Shown here in pieces: positions 17,167-26,361 of a stretch of 64,000 nt of DNA. The stretch's first letter is position 1, and each line of letters begins with the position of its first letter. Under the pieces are notes generated by a model. That model made no database searches. It saw only the letters and a list, made by a program, of their open reading frames with translations, and was not told where the DNA came from. The DNA is from Candidatus Metaruminococcus caecorum. GTDB taxonomy: Bacteria > Bacillota > Clostridia > Oscillospirales > Ruminococcaceae. The stretch covers positions 30,870 through 94,869 of the forward strand of contig CAJFTY010000019.1 in assembly GCA_904420045.1 (NCBI GenBank). Direction: 5' to 3'. Position numbers and translations under genes: made by a program.

Positions 17167-19566
17167 TTATTCCGATTTATCCGGCTGTTCCGGTACTGGG
17201 GGAATGGGTTCCCCCGGCATTTTGCGTCCGCGCGCAGCTCCCGAAGCGGGTGTTCCCGGGGCAGCAGGCGGTTTTGGCGGGGGCGGCGCCTGTGGGAATA
17301 GCGGCATGGTGACGTTTACCTTGAACAGGTCGCCGTCCACTGCCACCGCCAGGGTTCCGCCCTGGGCCCTTAAAAAGCTTTTGGCGATGGAAAGCCCCAG
17401 ACCGGAGCCCTCGGTGCTTCTGGCTTTGTCTGCCCGGCTGAACCGCTCCACAATTTCCGTGGCGTCAAAATCCATCTCATAATTGGCCACGTTTTTAATG
17501 GAGACGGTGGCGCAGTTTCCCTTGGCCACGTCAATATATACCCGGGTGTTGTCCAGCGAGTATTTGACCGCGTTGCCGATCAGGTTGTCGAATACCCTCC
17601 ACAGCTTTCTGCCGTCTGCCTTGATGAAGATGTGCTCCTTTGGCATGTTCACTCGAAAGGTCAGATTGTTCTGGCGCATACGGTCCTCGTTTTCCGCCAG
17701 GGACTGCTCGATCAGATCGTTTAAGTCGATCCGTTCCAGGTGCATCTCCATGTTACCGCTTTGGACCTTGGCGATGTCGAACAGATCCTGCACCATCAGG
17801 CGCAGGCGGTTTAGCTTCTGGTCGATCACCTTAACATAGTCGTTGGCGTATTCAGGGGTCAGTTGCTCGTTTTTGAGCAGATCCAAATAGTTGACCATCG
17901 AGGTCAGGGGCGTCTTCAAGTCGTGGGAGACGTTGGTGATCAGCTCCACCTTCATGCGTTCGCTTTTGACCTGCTGCTCCACCGCGTTTTTCAGCCCGTC
18001 GGACAGGTTGTTGACCCGCAGGGCGATCTGGTCGATGTCCTCCACCCCAGTGGAGCGCGCCTTGTGGTTGAGCTGGCCGTCTTTAATGACTTCGATATCC
18101 TGGCGCAGGGACTCCAGTGCGACTGCCCGTTTTTTCACCGCATACGCTTCCAGCGCAGTGGCGCCGCCTCCAAAGACAACCAGGACAAAGAATGCGTTGA
18201 CCGAGCCGCTGAAAAAGCTGACCAGTACCGCCAGCACCAGGTTGATTCCCCCAAAGACAATTGCGTACCGGCCCAGAGGATGTCGGTGCCCCATCACGCG
18301 GAAAAAGTTCCGGACCCCTCGGAACAACCGGCGCAGCAGCCGCTTAATCAGTCGAAAGATTCGGTAAATCAACGTGTGATGAGATGCCTCTCCCCTTCGG
18401 ATCCGTTTTACGAAAGAGGACAAAAGCCACAGCCCCAGCAAGTAAATTCCCCAGAACGACGCCACGCCCATGGTCATTAAGGCCACATCGGAAATGGTGG
18501 AGATCTGGTAATTTTCAAAATCTGCAATCCCGGTGTTGTCCCGCAGGATCAGCGCCGTAAACACCATTAAAAAAATCACGCAGATGGTGCAGAACAAAAA
18601 CAGGATATCCAGATACGGCCGGTCCAGGATCGTCAGATGAATTTCTTTGCCGGTGTCTTTTTTCCTGCCCGCTGTCATCAGCACCCAGTTTAAGGAAAAC
18701 AACAGGATGCCAAATCCCACGACAATCTGGATCAGACCGCCCTTTCCCGCCTCTACCGCGTCCCGGTAAGCGGCTTGCAGCCGGTCATACTCCGATTGTT
18801 CCAGCCCAATATACAGGACTTGGTTGTCCGGCATGTCCAAATTGACCACCGACGACCAATACCGCTGATCCTGGTCCGACACCCTGCGTCCGGTCAGATA
18901 GAAGGGGAGCTTTTCGTAATCCTCCCGCGACAGCTTTTTTCCGCTTACATAGTTCCCGTTCAGGTCGAATACCGTGTAGCAGTACCCTTGAATTTCGTCG
19001 GCGGCCTTGCGGACGTTTTCATATTCCAACAAGTCGTTGTCGATAATCTCCTGCTTGGCGCCCGCTTTTTGGGTCTGGTATACCTGCTCATAGTAGGCGA
19101 TCCGTTCGTCCCGCTCCTGTTCCAGCGCCCTCGCCCGCTCTTCGTCGCCCGCAGCGCTCGCCTCTTGGAGCTGCCAGCTATAATCGCTGTAGGTGCTGGA
19201 AGCCATGTTGTTAAAATCCTGCAGATAACTTTGCTGCAACGCGGTGATCCGGTCGCTGGTGGCAGTTTTGCCGCTTTTGATGTGTTCTTCACTTTGATAA
19301 AACACATTGGCCTGATACAAAACCTCCGCAACCCTGTGCATGTCGCTGATAAATTTTAGGCCGGAGGCGGAATAATCTCCGTTCCGGTCTTTCTTTAAAA
19401 AGGTGCTATTTTGTCCGGATACCATGTCGTCCAGGTAAAACCCCACGCCACGCCATTTGGTCAGGCCGAAAAACAGCATGGTGGCGCCTGCCAGCCCCAA
19501 GAAAATCGCCAGCAGTTTTATCCATATGGAATACCGATGATTAATATTTTTCGATTTTGTATCCAA
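17167..19566 (-). CDS. Membrane sensor histidine kinase
   Basis: A 799-residue kinase. A first transmembrane helix (about 13-35) is followed by a large outer region of about 240 residues, helical and rich in Gln, Glu and Tyr. Then come several more membrane helices (about 280-475), a HAMP-like linker, a HisKA domain with the phospho-acceptor His in ITNVSHDLKTPLTSMVNYL, and an HATPase domain with NLIGNAVKYS (N box) and GSGLGLSIAKSF (G box). The last 35 residues are Pro/Ala-rich and look disordered. It starts at a TTG overlapping the end of the response-regulator gene by 26 bases, a sign of translational coupling. The ligand is unknown; the multi-helix membrane block and Gram-positive context would fit envelope sensing, as inference. 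Confidence 0.92.
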   Translation of the reverse strand: MDTKSKNINHRYSIWIKLLAIFLGLAGATMLFFGLTKWRGVGFYLDDMVSGQNSTFLKKDRNGDYSASGLKFISDMHRVAEVLYQANVFYQSEEHIKSGKTATSDRITALQQSYLQDFNNMASSTYSDYSWQLQEASAAGDEERARALEQERDERIAYYEQVYQTQKAGAKQEIIDNDLLEYENVRKAADEIQGYCYTVFDLNGNYVSGKKLSREDYEKLPFYLTGRRVSDQDQRYWSSVVNLDMPDNQVLYIGLEQSEYDRLQAAYRDAVEAGKGGLIQIVVGFGILLFSLNWVLMTAGRKKDTGKEIHLTILDRPYLDILFLFCTICVIFLMVFTALILRDNTGIADFENYQISTISDVALMTMGVASFWGIYLLGLWLLSSFVKRIRRGEASHHTLIYRIFRLIKRLLRRLFRGVRNFFRVMGHRHPLGRYAIVFGGINLVLAVLVSFFSGSVNAFFVLVVFGGGATALEAYAVKKRAVALESLRQDIEVIKDGQLNHKARSTGVEDIDQIALRVNNLSDGLKNAVEQQVKSERMKVELITNVSHDLKTPLTSMVNYLDLLKNEQLTPEYANDYVKVIDQKLNRLRLMVQDLFDIAKVQSGNMEMHLERIDLNDLIEQSLAENEDRMRQNNLTFRVNMPKEHIFIKADGRKLWRVFDNLIGNAVKYSLDNTRVYIDVAKGNCATVSIKNVANYEMDFDATEIVERFSRADKARSTEGSGLGLSIAKSFLRAQGGTLAVAVDGDLFKVNVTMPLFPQAPPPPKPPAAPGTPASGAARGRKMPGEPIPPVPEQPDKSE

Positions 19567-20242
19567 TGCCCCACACCACCTTCAGATACTTGGGCTCTTT
19601 GGGATTGATTTCAATCTTCTCTCGAATGCGGCGGATGTGAACGGCCACCGTGTTTTCCACATTATAGCTGGGCTCATTCCAGACGTTTTCATAAATTTCC
19701 TCAATGGAAAACACCCGGTTGGGATTGCGCATTAAAAGCTCCACAATTTTAAATTCCAAAGGGGTCAGTTTGACCGGTTCCCCATCTACCGAAACGGTCT
19801 TGGTCTCGGTGTTCAGCTCCAGCCCTCCGGTGGACAAAACCGCGTCGTCCTGCTTTTTCTCCATCGTTCCAAGCTTGGTGTACCGCCTGAGCTGAGATTT
19901 GACCCGTGCCACCAGCTCCAGGGGATTGTAGGGCTTGATGATGTAGTCGTCGGCGCCCATAGTCAGTCCGATGATCTTGTCCGCGTCTTCACTTTTCGCA
20001 GAAACCAGAATAATCGGGATGTTTTTCTGCTCCCGGATCTTCAGGGTGGCGGCAATGCCATCCATCTTGGGCATCATGATATCCATCAGGATCAGATGGA
20101 CTTCGTGATTTGCCAAAAGCTCCAGCGCCTGCATGCCGTCAAAGGCCTTGAGCACCGAATAATTTTCATTTTCCAGATAAATTGCAATGGAGTTGACAAT
20201 CTCCCGGTCGTCATCCACCACCAGCACCGTCAGTTTATCCAT
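19541..20242 (-). CDS. OmpR-family response regulator
   Basis: A 233-residue partner of the kinase. The receiver domain has the acidic pocket VVDDDREI, the phospho-acceptor Asp in LILMDIMMPKMDG, and the conserved Lys in DDYIIKPYNPLELVARV. A winged-helix DNA-binding domain follows (LTPLEFKIVELLMRNPNRVFSIEEIYENVW to VVWGIGYKIEKY). It resembles the VanR/PhoP-type regulators of Firmicutes. It is transcribed first, then the kinase. A TATACT lies about 75 bases upstream on the minus strand, but with a poor -35. Confidence 0.95.
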   Translation of the reverse strand: MDKLTVLVVDDDREIVNSIAIYLENENYSVLKAFDGMQALELLANHEVHLILMDIMMPKMDGIAATLKIREQKNIPIILVSAKSEDADKIIGLTMGADDYIIKPYNPLELVARVKSQLRRYTKLGTMEKKQDDAVLSTGGLELNTETKTVSVDGEPVKLTPLEFKIVELLMRNPNRVFSIEEIYENVWNEPSYNVENTVAVHIRRIREKIEINPKEPKYLKVVWGIGYKIEKY

Positions 20243-20408
20243 GATACCCGTTGACTCCTCTACTCTTGTTTTCCTCTGTCTGCAATTTATGCCCGCCTTG
20301 TCCGCCGCATCCTCAGTATAGCAAAAAAATCTTTCAATAAACCGGGGCGAAACCTTACGATATTCTTACATGAAAAAATTGGCAAAACCGCCGGCGGAGC
20401 AAACGTTT

Positions 20409-21617
20409 TCACCTTGGATGCGCAAGGGCTTCTTGCGGATGATAGCGGTCGTAGATGCCCACTCCCGAAAACAGGACCAGCATCATGATGGAGGTTTCCA
20501 CACCCAAAATGGTAACATCCATAATTCCATGTGCCAAAATGGATACAAATACGCCGGCCATTAAAATCCAGACCTTGTTTTTGCACCCCTGACGGACCTT
20601 TTTCAGGATGCCGCCCACTGTGCCAGTGAGATAAACCATCAGCAGAGAACAGCCGATAATACCGAAGTTTAGTAAAAAGTCCAGGTACAAATTATGCGAA
20701 TGGGGCTTGTTGACCATAAAATCCACCGTTTGATGCAGACAGGAATAATAGTATGTATACAGTCCTTTTCCGAACCACAAACAGTCTTCAAGGGCCCACA
20801 GCCCGGATTCCCAAATGCGGAACCGGTCAATTGCCGACGCTCCCACCGAATCAAACCGAGGGATCAAATCGGGCCACAGATATCCCGCCGCCAATACCGC
20901 CAGGGCAAAGCCGATGATGCCCAGCACCAGCCGGTACCGCTTGAGCAAAAACAGCATGACAATCAATCCGGCCACTACACCCATCCACGCGGAACGGCAT
21001 CCGGTGGAGGCGAGCCCCACCACATTAAACAACAGGGCGGTCAGATAAAATGCGCGCCCTTTTTTGACAAAAAAGAGTTGATAAAAACAGACAAAGATTA
21101 TAAATTCCGCAATGGTCGCGTAGTAATTGGGATTAAAAAAGGTGGAATATCCCCTGTAAAGTGGATTCAAGGGCAGAATATGCCAAAGCTGCGTCATCGC
21201 GTACAGTGCGCTGACAATGCTCAGGCCGCAAATTACTTTCATTAAATAGTGATAAAGGCGTTCGTTCATCACCACCCGCATAAACAGCGCGTAGACGAAC
21301 AGCAGAAAAATTCCGACGGCGCCCACAATGCCCCGCCAGTTGAGATAGCAAACCGAAACCACCAATGTCAATGCGGAAAAGAGAAACAAAAAGATCGACC
21401 AACGAACGGAAAAGATCTTTGTCCGAAGTTCCCGCCGGGTGAGCACATACACGGATGCGACCACCACGCCAAGCCCGCCCAAAAAAAACGGCAAAAACAG
21501 CATAGCGGTGGTGATTACGGCGATCTTTCCGCAAGTATCCATTTTTTTTAACTGGCGCAAAGCCTTGGAAAGGCAAAGCAAAAACGCCTCCGCCAGACCA
21601 ATGATTTTTGACATCAT
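20409..21617 (-). CDS. O-antigen ligase / Wzy-like polysaccharide polymerase membrane protein
   Basis: A 402-residue protein with about ten to twelve predicted membrane helices and one larger outer loop near residues 240-310, containing RFRIWESGLWALEDCLWFGKGLYTYY and NKPHSHNLYLDFLLNFGIIG. The latter motif, with a His pair, is typical of the O-antigen ligase/WzyC family, which joins lipid-linked glycans to a polymer or acceptor. It is monocistronic with its own consensus promoter; two adjacent ATGs (21617, 21614) are possible starts. Polysaccharide genes (glycosylphosphotransferase, glycosyltransferase) occur 14 kb away, so a role in cell-surface glycan is plausible but unproven. Confidence 0.85.
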   Translation of the reverse strand: MMSKIIGLAEAFLLCLSKALRQLKKMDTCGKIAVITTAMLFLPFFLGGLGVVVASVYVLTRRELRTKIFSVRWSIFLFLFSALTLVVSVCYLNWRGIVGAVGIFLLFVYALFMRVVMNERLYHYLMKVICGLSIVSALYAMTQLWHILPLNPLYRGYSTFFNPNYYATIAEFIIFVCFYQLFFVKKGRAFYLTALLFNVVGLASTGCRSAWMGVVAGLIVMLFLLKRYRLVLGIIGFALAVLAAGYLWPDLIPRFDSVGASAIDRFRIWESGLWALEDCLWFGKGLYTYYYSCLHQTVDFMVNKPHSHNLYLDFLLNFGIIGCSLLMVYLTGTVGGILKKVRQGCKNKVWILMAGVFVSILAHGIMDVTILGVETSIMMLVLFSGVGIYDRYHPQEALAHPR

Positions 21618-21694
21618 AGCGATGGATACTCCTTACCTACTTTTTCTGTTCGCTCATACGTACAACCTTGCGAACAAGCGTATATATGGTATTT

Positions 21695-21723
21695 ATTATA
21701 CCGAATATCCAATGTTAATGCAA
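21695..21723 (-). promoter_or_regulatory. Sigma-A type promoter of the polymerase gene
   Basis: On the minus strand, TTGCAT (21723-21718), a 17-base spacer and TATAAT (21700-21695). Confidence 0.82.
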
Positions 21724-21776
21724 CTTTTTTATTGGGAACCTCCTTGCAGGACAAGCTGCGCACATGCTTTTCACAT

Positions 21777-21817
21777 AAAAATCCCGTGCGCGGAACCTTT
21801 CCGTGCACGGGATTTTT
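21777..21817 (-). terminator. Terminator after the membrane protein gene at 21.8 kb
   Basis: A 17-bp stem with one G-U pair (21777-21793 with 21801-21817) and a T run on the minus strand. It directly follows the stop codon of the upstream gene. Confidence 0.9.
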
Positions 21818-21829
21818 CAGTAGAGCCAA

Positions 21830-22747
21830 TTACTCCACAATATCCGTTTCCGGCCCTTTGGAGACCACTGACTTAGACTGCCTTGCATAGCGGGAGGAGC
21901 GCTGCACCAGATAGCTGAGCAGAATTGCAGTGGAAAAAATCCCCATTCCAAAAATACCAAAATCCGGGGTGGCCACATATTGCCTGACTACTTCGTCCCC
22001 GGCCACGAGGATCAAAAAGCGGGGCAGTGCGGACAACAGGCTGAACGCCGCGGTCATCGTTCCCGACATTAGCAGCACGGTTTCGGTCATTGTTCCCAGA
22101 TACCCCATAGAAACCCGGGCAAACGTGTAGAGGAAAATCGTGGTAAAGCTCAGGGCTAAAATATCAAACAGGTTTTCCGAAATATTCGCAATAGTGGTGT
22201 GCGCCATAAACGACGACATCAGGGTAAGGGCCGCCCAAAAGGTGGGCATCAGCATCAAAAACCCAAACTTGCTTTTTTCTGTCTGTCCCTCGATCAGCTT
22301 TAAACCGTAGGCGTTGAGCGCCACCGCCGCCAGCACAAGCAGCGCGATCTGCAGCGCTGAAGACAGATCCAACACCCCTCTGCCGACCTGGGGGAACTCA
22401 TTCACCAGCACAAATCCCATGCGGATCAGCAGGCAGAGCCCGGCCGCCATCGCGGCAAAGCCCAGCGGCTTGTTCCGGTTGCGAAAGGTTTCGGGATATT
22501 CTCCCTGACCGAAAAACAGCAGCAGTGCAATCACGATCAGCCCTGCCCAGAGCACAATATTTAAAAGGGCGGATAAAATGTCCGCCGTTTGATCTCCCTG
22601 GACATAAAAACCTGTGCTGTAGTCGATAAAATACAGCAACTGAATGGTGCGCACCGGGATGGCGACCGCCATCATCAGCACAAATACAATCAGTGAAATC
22701 GTTTTGGAAAAAGGAAGCTTTTTGTTTAACAGCTTGGATATTTTCAT
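21830..22747 (-). CDS. Multispanning membrane protein, function unknown
   Basis: A 305-residue protein with about seven or eight hydrophobic helices, short loops, and a polar C-terminal tail (RQSKSVVSKGPETDIVE). No transporter, kinase or enzyme motif was recognised. It starts at ATG 22747 behind GGGAGTAGGA. It lies 100 bases downstream of citrate synthase on the same strand and could share its transcript; its own terminator follows. Confidence 0.8.
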   Translation of the reverse strand: MKISKLLNKKLPFSKTISLIVFVLMMAVAIPVRTIQLLYFIDYSTGFYVQGDQTADILSALLNIVLWAGLIVIALLLFFGQGEYPETFRNRNKPLGFAAMAAGLCLLIRMGFVLVNEFPQVGRGVLDLSSALQIALLVLAAVALNAYGLKLIEGQTEKSKFGFLMLMPTFWAALTLMSSFMAHTTIANISENLFDILALSFTTIFLYTFARVSMGYLGTMTETVLLMSGTMTAAFSLLSALPRFLILVAGDEVVRQYVATPDFGIFGMGIFSTAILLSYLVQRSSRYARQSKSVVSKGPETDIVE

Positions 22748-22848
22748 GTTCCTACTCCCATCCTGCCGGTTAAGTTGAGAAAATAGCTGCCGGCAAAGCC
22801 GACGGCCTAAACAAGCGTTGCCATGTGTTTTTCCATCCTGGGCGAGCT

Positions 22849-24210
22849 TTACCGCTCGTCCAGGGGAACATACCCCTGAGGCTTGGCAATCGCCTTATAC
22901 GCCGGGCGCATAATCCGCTTGCCGTTGATGATTTCTTCCATCCGGTGCGCGCACCAGCCCGCCATGCGGGAGACCGCGAACAGCGGCGTGTACAGATCCT
23001 GGGGAATCCCCAGCATTTTGTACACCATGCCGGAATACAGGTCCACGTTTGCGCACAGTACCTTGCTGTCGCCCTTAATCTGCGCGAACACCTGGGGAGC
23101 CAAACGCTCCACCGACTCCAGCAGCCGGAATTCCGCTTCGTACTCGGTTCCCAGCGCCAGCTTTTCGGCGTTCGCCTTGAGCAACACCGCCCGGGGGTCG
23201 GATTTGGTGTAAACCGCATGGCCGATGCCGTAGATCAGGCCGCTTTTGTCCCCCGCTTCCCCGCGAAGGAGCTTTGCCAGAAAGTCCGCAACCTCCTGGT
23301 CGTCGTCCCAGTGCTCCACCCCGGCCTTGATGGCATCCAGCATCTGCATGACCTTGATGTTGGCGCCGCCGTGGCGGGGCCCTTTTAACGAACCGATGGC
23401 CGCCGCGTAGGCGGAGTAGGCGTCGGTGCCCGAGGACGTCAGCACCCGGCAGGAGAAGGTGGAGTTGTTGCCGCCTCCGTGCTCCGCGTGTAGGATCAGA
23501 CACAGGTCTAAAAGCCGCGCTTCCTCCTGGGTGTACTGCCGGTCGTTGCGCAGAGTGGATAAAATGCTTTCCGCCACGCTCTCCTCCCGGTTGAGCGGAT
23601 GGAAAAACATGCTTTCATTGTCGTAGTGACGGCGCTTGACCTGGTAGGCGTTCACCATCATGGTGGGCATCCGCGCGATCAGCTGAATGGACTTGCGCAT
23701 CTCGGTCTGAATATCCCGGTTTTCCGCCTCCGGGTCATAGGAATAAAGCGCCAGAACCCCCCGGGCCATTTTGTTCATCACGTTGGGGGAGGGAGCCTTG
23801 ATAATCATATCCTCGGTAAAATTGTCGGGGAGCTCACGGCTCTGGGCCAGGATTTCCGTGAATTTTTGCAGGGTTTTTCGGTCTGGCAGCTTGCCGAACA
23901 ACAGCAGGTAAACGGTCTCTTCAAAGCCGAAACGGCCTTCCCGCACACAGGCGTCCACAATGTCCCGCAGGTCGATGCCCCGGTAGATCAGCTTGCCGTC
24001 GATGGGTTCCCGCTCACCCTCGTTGACCACGTAGCCGTGTACGTTGCAGATGGTGGTCATCCCGGCCAAAACACCGGTGCCGTCCGCATTACGCAGGCCC
24101 CGCTTAACCTGATACTTGTCGTACAGATGGCCGGGGATGGTGTTATATTTTAAAAATTCCCCGCATAATGTGTTAATATCCACCTGTTTGTTCTCCGCCT
24201 CAATTGCCAT
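22849..24210 (-). CDS. gltA: Citrate synthase
   Basis: Condenses acetyl-CoA and oxaloacetate. The 453-residue protein starts at ATG 24210 behind AGGATGGAG; a longer frame from a TTG at 24240 lacks a ribosome-binding site. The catalytic His of the first site is in LHAEHGGGNNSTF, the second His in GIGHAVYTKSDPRA, and the Asp region in CANVDLYSGMVYKMLGIP. The N-terminal 45 residues resemble the longer citrate synthases of Clostridia. It stands apart from other TCA genes, so a biosynthetic role toward 2-oxoglutarate and glutamate is the likely context. Confidence 0.95.
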   Translation of the reverse strand: MAIEAENKQVDINTLCGEFLKYNTIPGHLYDKYQVKRGLRNADGTGVLAGMTTICNVHGYVVNEGEREPIDGKLIYRGIDLRDIVDACVREGRFGFEETVYLLLFGKLPDRKTLQKFTEILAQSRELPDNFTEDMIIKAPSPNVMNKMARGVLALYSYDPEAENRDIQTEMRKSIQLIARMPTMMVNAYQVKRRHYDNESMFFHPLNREESVAESILSTLRNDRQYTQEEARLLDLCLILHAEHGGGNNSTFSCRVLTSSGTDAYSAYAAAIGSLKGPRHGGANIKVMQMLDAIKAGVEHWDDDQEVADFLAKLLRGEAGDKSGLIYGIGHAVYTKSDPRAVLLKANAEKLALGTEYEAEFRLLESVERLAPQVFAQIKGDSKVLCANVDLYSGMVYKMLGIPQDLYTPLFAVSRMAGWCAHRMEEIINGKRIMRPAYKAIAKPQGYVPLDER

Positions 24211-24436
24211 GCTGTGCACTCCATCCTGATCCAGTTTCAATTTTGTATATAGGGATTATTTTACTCTATTCCCCTGGTAAAGTCAAGAGAAACGCTGCAA
24301 TTTGCGGGAACCAAATGAAGCATTTTGTCGATTCACTTTCATTTCTATTCGCAAAATCGGATAAAAACGGATGACAAAATCGAAATTTTGCAGAATCGCA
24401 AACAGCCGCATGCAAAATGAGAAAGGATTTTTCGCT

Positions 24437-25528
24437 ATGAAAAAATATGTAGGCATTTTCGTACTGTTTTTGGCATTGATGACCTTTGTCCCCGCCATCG
24501 CATTGGTGGGACAAGGCGGCGGGAATCCACCTCTTTCTGGCTCCTCCAAGACACAGACTCTGCGGCAAAGTTCCTCCAAAACGCCGGGGAGCTCTTCGAA
24601 GGGTGCTTCTTCCAAAGGCGTGGCTTCCTCCAAGCAGGAAGAAACCACACCCGCATCGGTGCTCACCTACAAGCTGCTGGACAAAACGTCGGACAAGGTC
24701 ATCGACATTTCTGCTGCTGATTACATCAAAGGCGTGGTGGCCGCGGAGATGCCTGCGGACTTTCATGAAGAAGCCCTGAAGGCCCAGGCGGTAGCCGCCC
24801 ACACCTATGCCCTGCGCACCATTGATAAGCAGCTGAAAAATCCCAGCACAGAGCTGAAAGGCGCGTATTTTTCCACCGATCCAGGGGAGTTCCAGGCCTA
24901 TATGAGCAAAGAGCAGGCTAAGGCGTTTTACGGCTCTAAATTCGACGCCTACTGGGAGAAAATCTCCAAGGCGGTGGACAGCGTCATCGACAAAGTGGCG
25001 GTGGTAAACGACCAGCCCATCGCGGCGGCATTCCACTCGATTTCCGGCGGAAAAACCGAGGGCGCTAAAAATGTCTGGGGCTCCGATGTGTCCTATCTGC
25101 AGCCAGTGGACAGTCCCGGCGACAAGCTTTCCCCCGACTACGAGGCGGACGCAGTCTTTTCTTCAAAAGAGGTGAGTAACAAGCTCACTTCCCAAAACAA
25201 AACCCTGACGCTGGACCCGGACAAAACCAAATGGTTTACCGGAATCAAAACCACCGACTCCGGCACGGTCAGCCAGATCACCGTTGGGAACTCCACCCTG
25301 ACCGGCTCCCAGCTCCGCAGCCTGCTGGGGCTGCGCTCCGCCTGCTTTACCGTGGCTTATAACAAGGAAAAAGACAGCTTTACCTTCCACACAAAAGGCT
25401 ATGGGCATGGCGTAGGAATGAGCCAGTACGGCGCGGATTACCTAGCCCGCCAGGGCCAGACCTACGAGCAGATTTTGAAGCACTATTACACCGGGGTGGA
25501 GCTTGTCTCTATAAACGACCTGAAATAG
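24437..25528 (+). CDS. spoIID: SpoIID/LytB-domain protein (stage II sporulation protein D)
   Basis: A 363-residue exported protein: signal peptide or anchor (residues 1-28), then a Ser/Lys/Thr-rich linker (about 30-75, runs of SSK), then the SpoIID catalytic domain with the ITP/VVAAEMP-type core (YIKGVVAAEMPADFHEEALKAQAVAAHTYALR) and the conserved C-terminal GYGHGVGMSQYGADYLARQG. In Bacillus and Clostridium SpoIID is a lytic transglycosylase of the engulfment machinery (DMP complex). The start is the ATG at 24437, after AAAGGA. No spoIIP or spoIIM is adjacent, so a house-keeping LytB-like role cannot be excluded. Confidence 0.88.
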   Translation: MKKYVGIFVLFLALMTFVPAIALVGQGGGNPPLSGSSKTQTLRQSSSKTPGSSSKGASSKGVASSKQEETTPASVLTYKLLDKTSDKVIDISAADYIKGVVAAEMPADFHEEALKAQAVAAHTYALRTIDKQLKNPSTELKGAYFSTDPGEFQAYMSKEQAKAFYGSKFDAYWEKISKAVDSVIDKVAVVNDQPIAAAFHSISGGKTEGAKNVWGSDVSYLQPVDSPGDKLSPDYEADAVFSSKEVSNKLTSQNKTLTLDPDKTKWFTGIKTTDSGTVSQITVGNSTLTGSQLRSLLGLRSACFTVAYNKEKDSFTFHTKGYGHGVGMSQYGADYLARQGQTYEQILKHYYTGVELVSINDLK

Positions 25529-25535
25529 CGGTACG

Positions 25536-26345
25536 CTATCCCAGTTGATTCCGATACTGAAGGGGCGTTGCCCCATACCGTTTTTTAAACTGCTTGTCAA
25601 AGGCGGACAGCTCCTTAAACCCGCAGGAGAGTGCCACCTCGGTCACCGTCAGGGCGGAGTTTTTTAAAAGCCCCGCCGCCGCCCCCAGGCGGAACTGGGT
25701 CAAATACTCCTGAGGGGACTGCCCCATGTGGCGCTTGAACACCCGGAACAGATAGGTGCGGTCTACCCCCACATGGCGAGCGATATCCGACACCCCGATG
25801 TCGTAGCTGAAGTTGTTGCGAATAAATGCAAGCGCCGTATCGGTATAAGCTTTCCCCGACTCCTCCCGGGCGGAAGGCTTTTCCACCATGCGGGACAAGC
25901 AGCGATATAGCTGCCCCAACAGGGTGTATCCATTGCTGTCCGGCCGGCTGTTTAGCTCCACCAAATGAAGCATTTCCTCTCTTAACAGGCCGGCCTTGTC
26001 GGTGTAAATCAGGTTTTGCTCCCACAAGCCGCATTCCCGCAGAATGCGGGAGGCTCCCGCCCCGCTGAATCCGATCCAGCAGTACTCCCAAGGGTCTTTT
26101 TCGTCCGCAGCGTACACGGTGGACTCCCCCGGGAGGATCAAAAAGCCCTTCCCCTCTTCCACCGGATAGCGCGCCCCCCCACGTTCGTAAACACCCCGAC
26201 CTTTGAGCACAAAGTGGAACAGATAATGGCTGCGTACCGCCGGACCGAAGGCGTGCCCCGGCGCGCATTTTTCCCACCCGCAATAGTAAAAGGACAGCGC
26301 CTCTCCGGTGTGGACGTTCCAAATATACTCTTTCATGGTCTCCAT
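25536..26345 (-). CDS. AraC-family transcription regulator
   Basis: A 269-residue regulator: an N-terminal cupin-like sensing domain (about 10-150, with the pocket segment RSHYLFHFVLKGRGVYERGG) and a C-terminal double helix-turn-helix (about 170-268, ending VALSCGFKELSAFDKQFKKRYGATPLQYR). The start at 26345 follows GGAGG by about ten bases; an extended frame upstream only crosses the neighbouring gene. It is 16 bases after a methyltransferase gene and in the same operon, divergent from the GH4 alpha-galactosidase gene. It is therefore a good candidate to control that glycosidase in response to a sugar, as inferred from position. Confidence 0.92.
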   Translation of the reverse strand: METMKEYIWNVHTGEALSFYYCGWEKCAPGHAFGPAVRSHYLFHFVLKGRGVYERGGARYPVEEGKGFLILPGESTVYAADEKDPWEYCWIGFSGAGASRILRECGLWEQNLIYTDKAGLLREEMLHLVELNSRPDSNGYTLLGQLYRCLSRMVEKPSAREESGKAYTDTALAFIRNNFSYDIGVSDIARHVGVDRTYLFRVFKRHMGQSPQEYLTQFRLGAAAGLLKNSALTVTEVALSCGFKELSAFDKQFKKRYGATPLQYRNQLG

Positions 26346-26361
26346 TGACGCGTCCTCCGTT

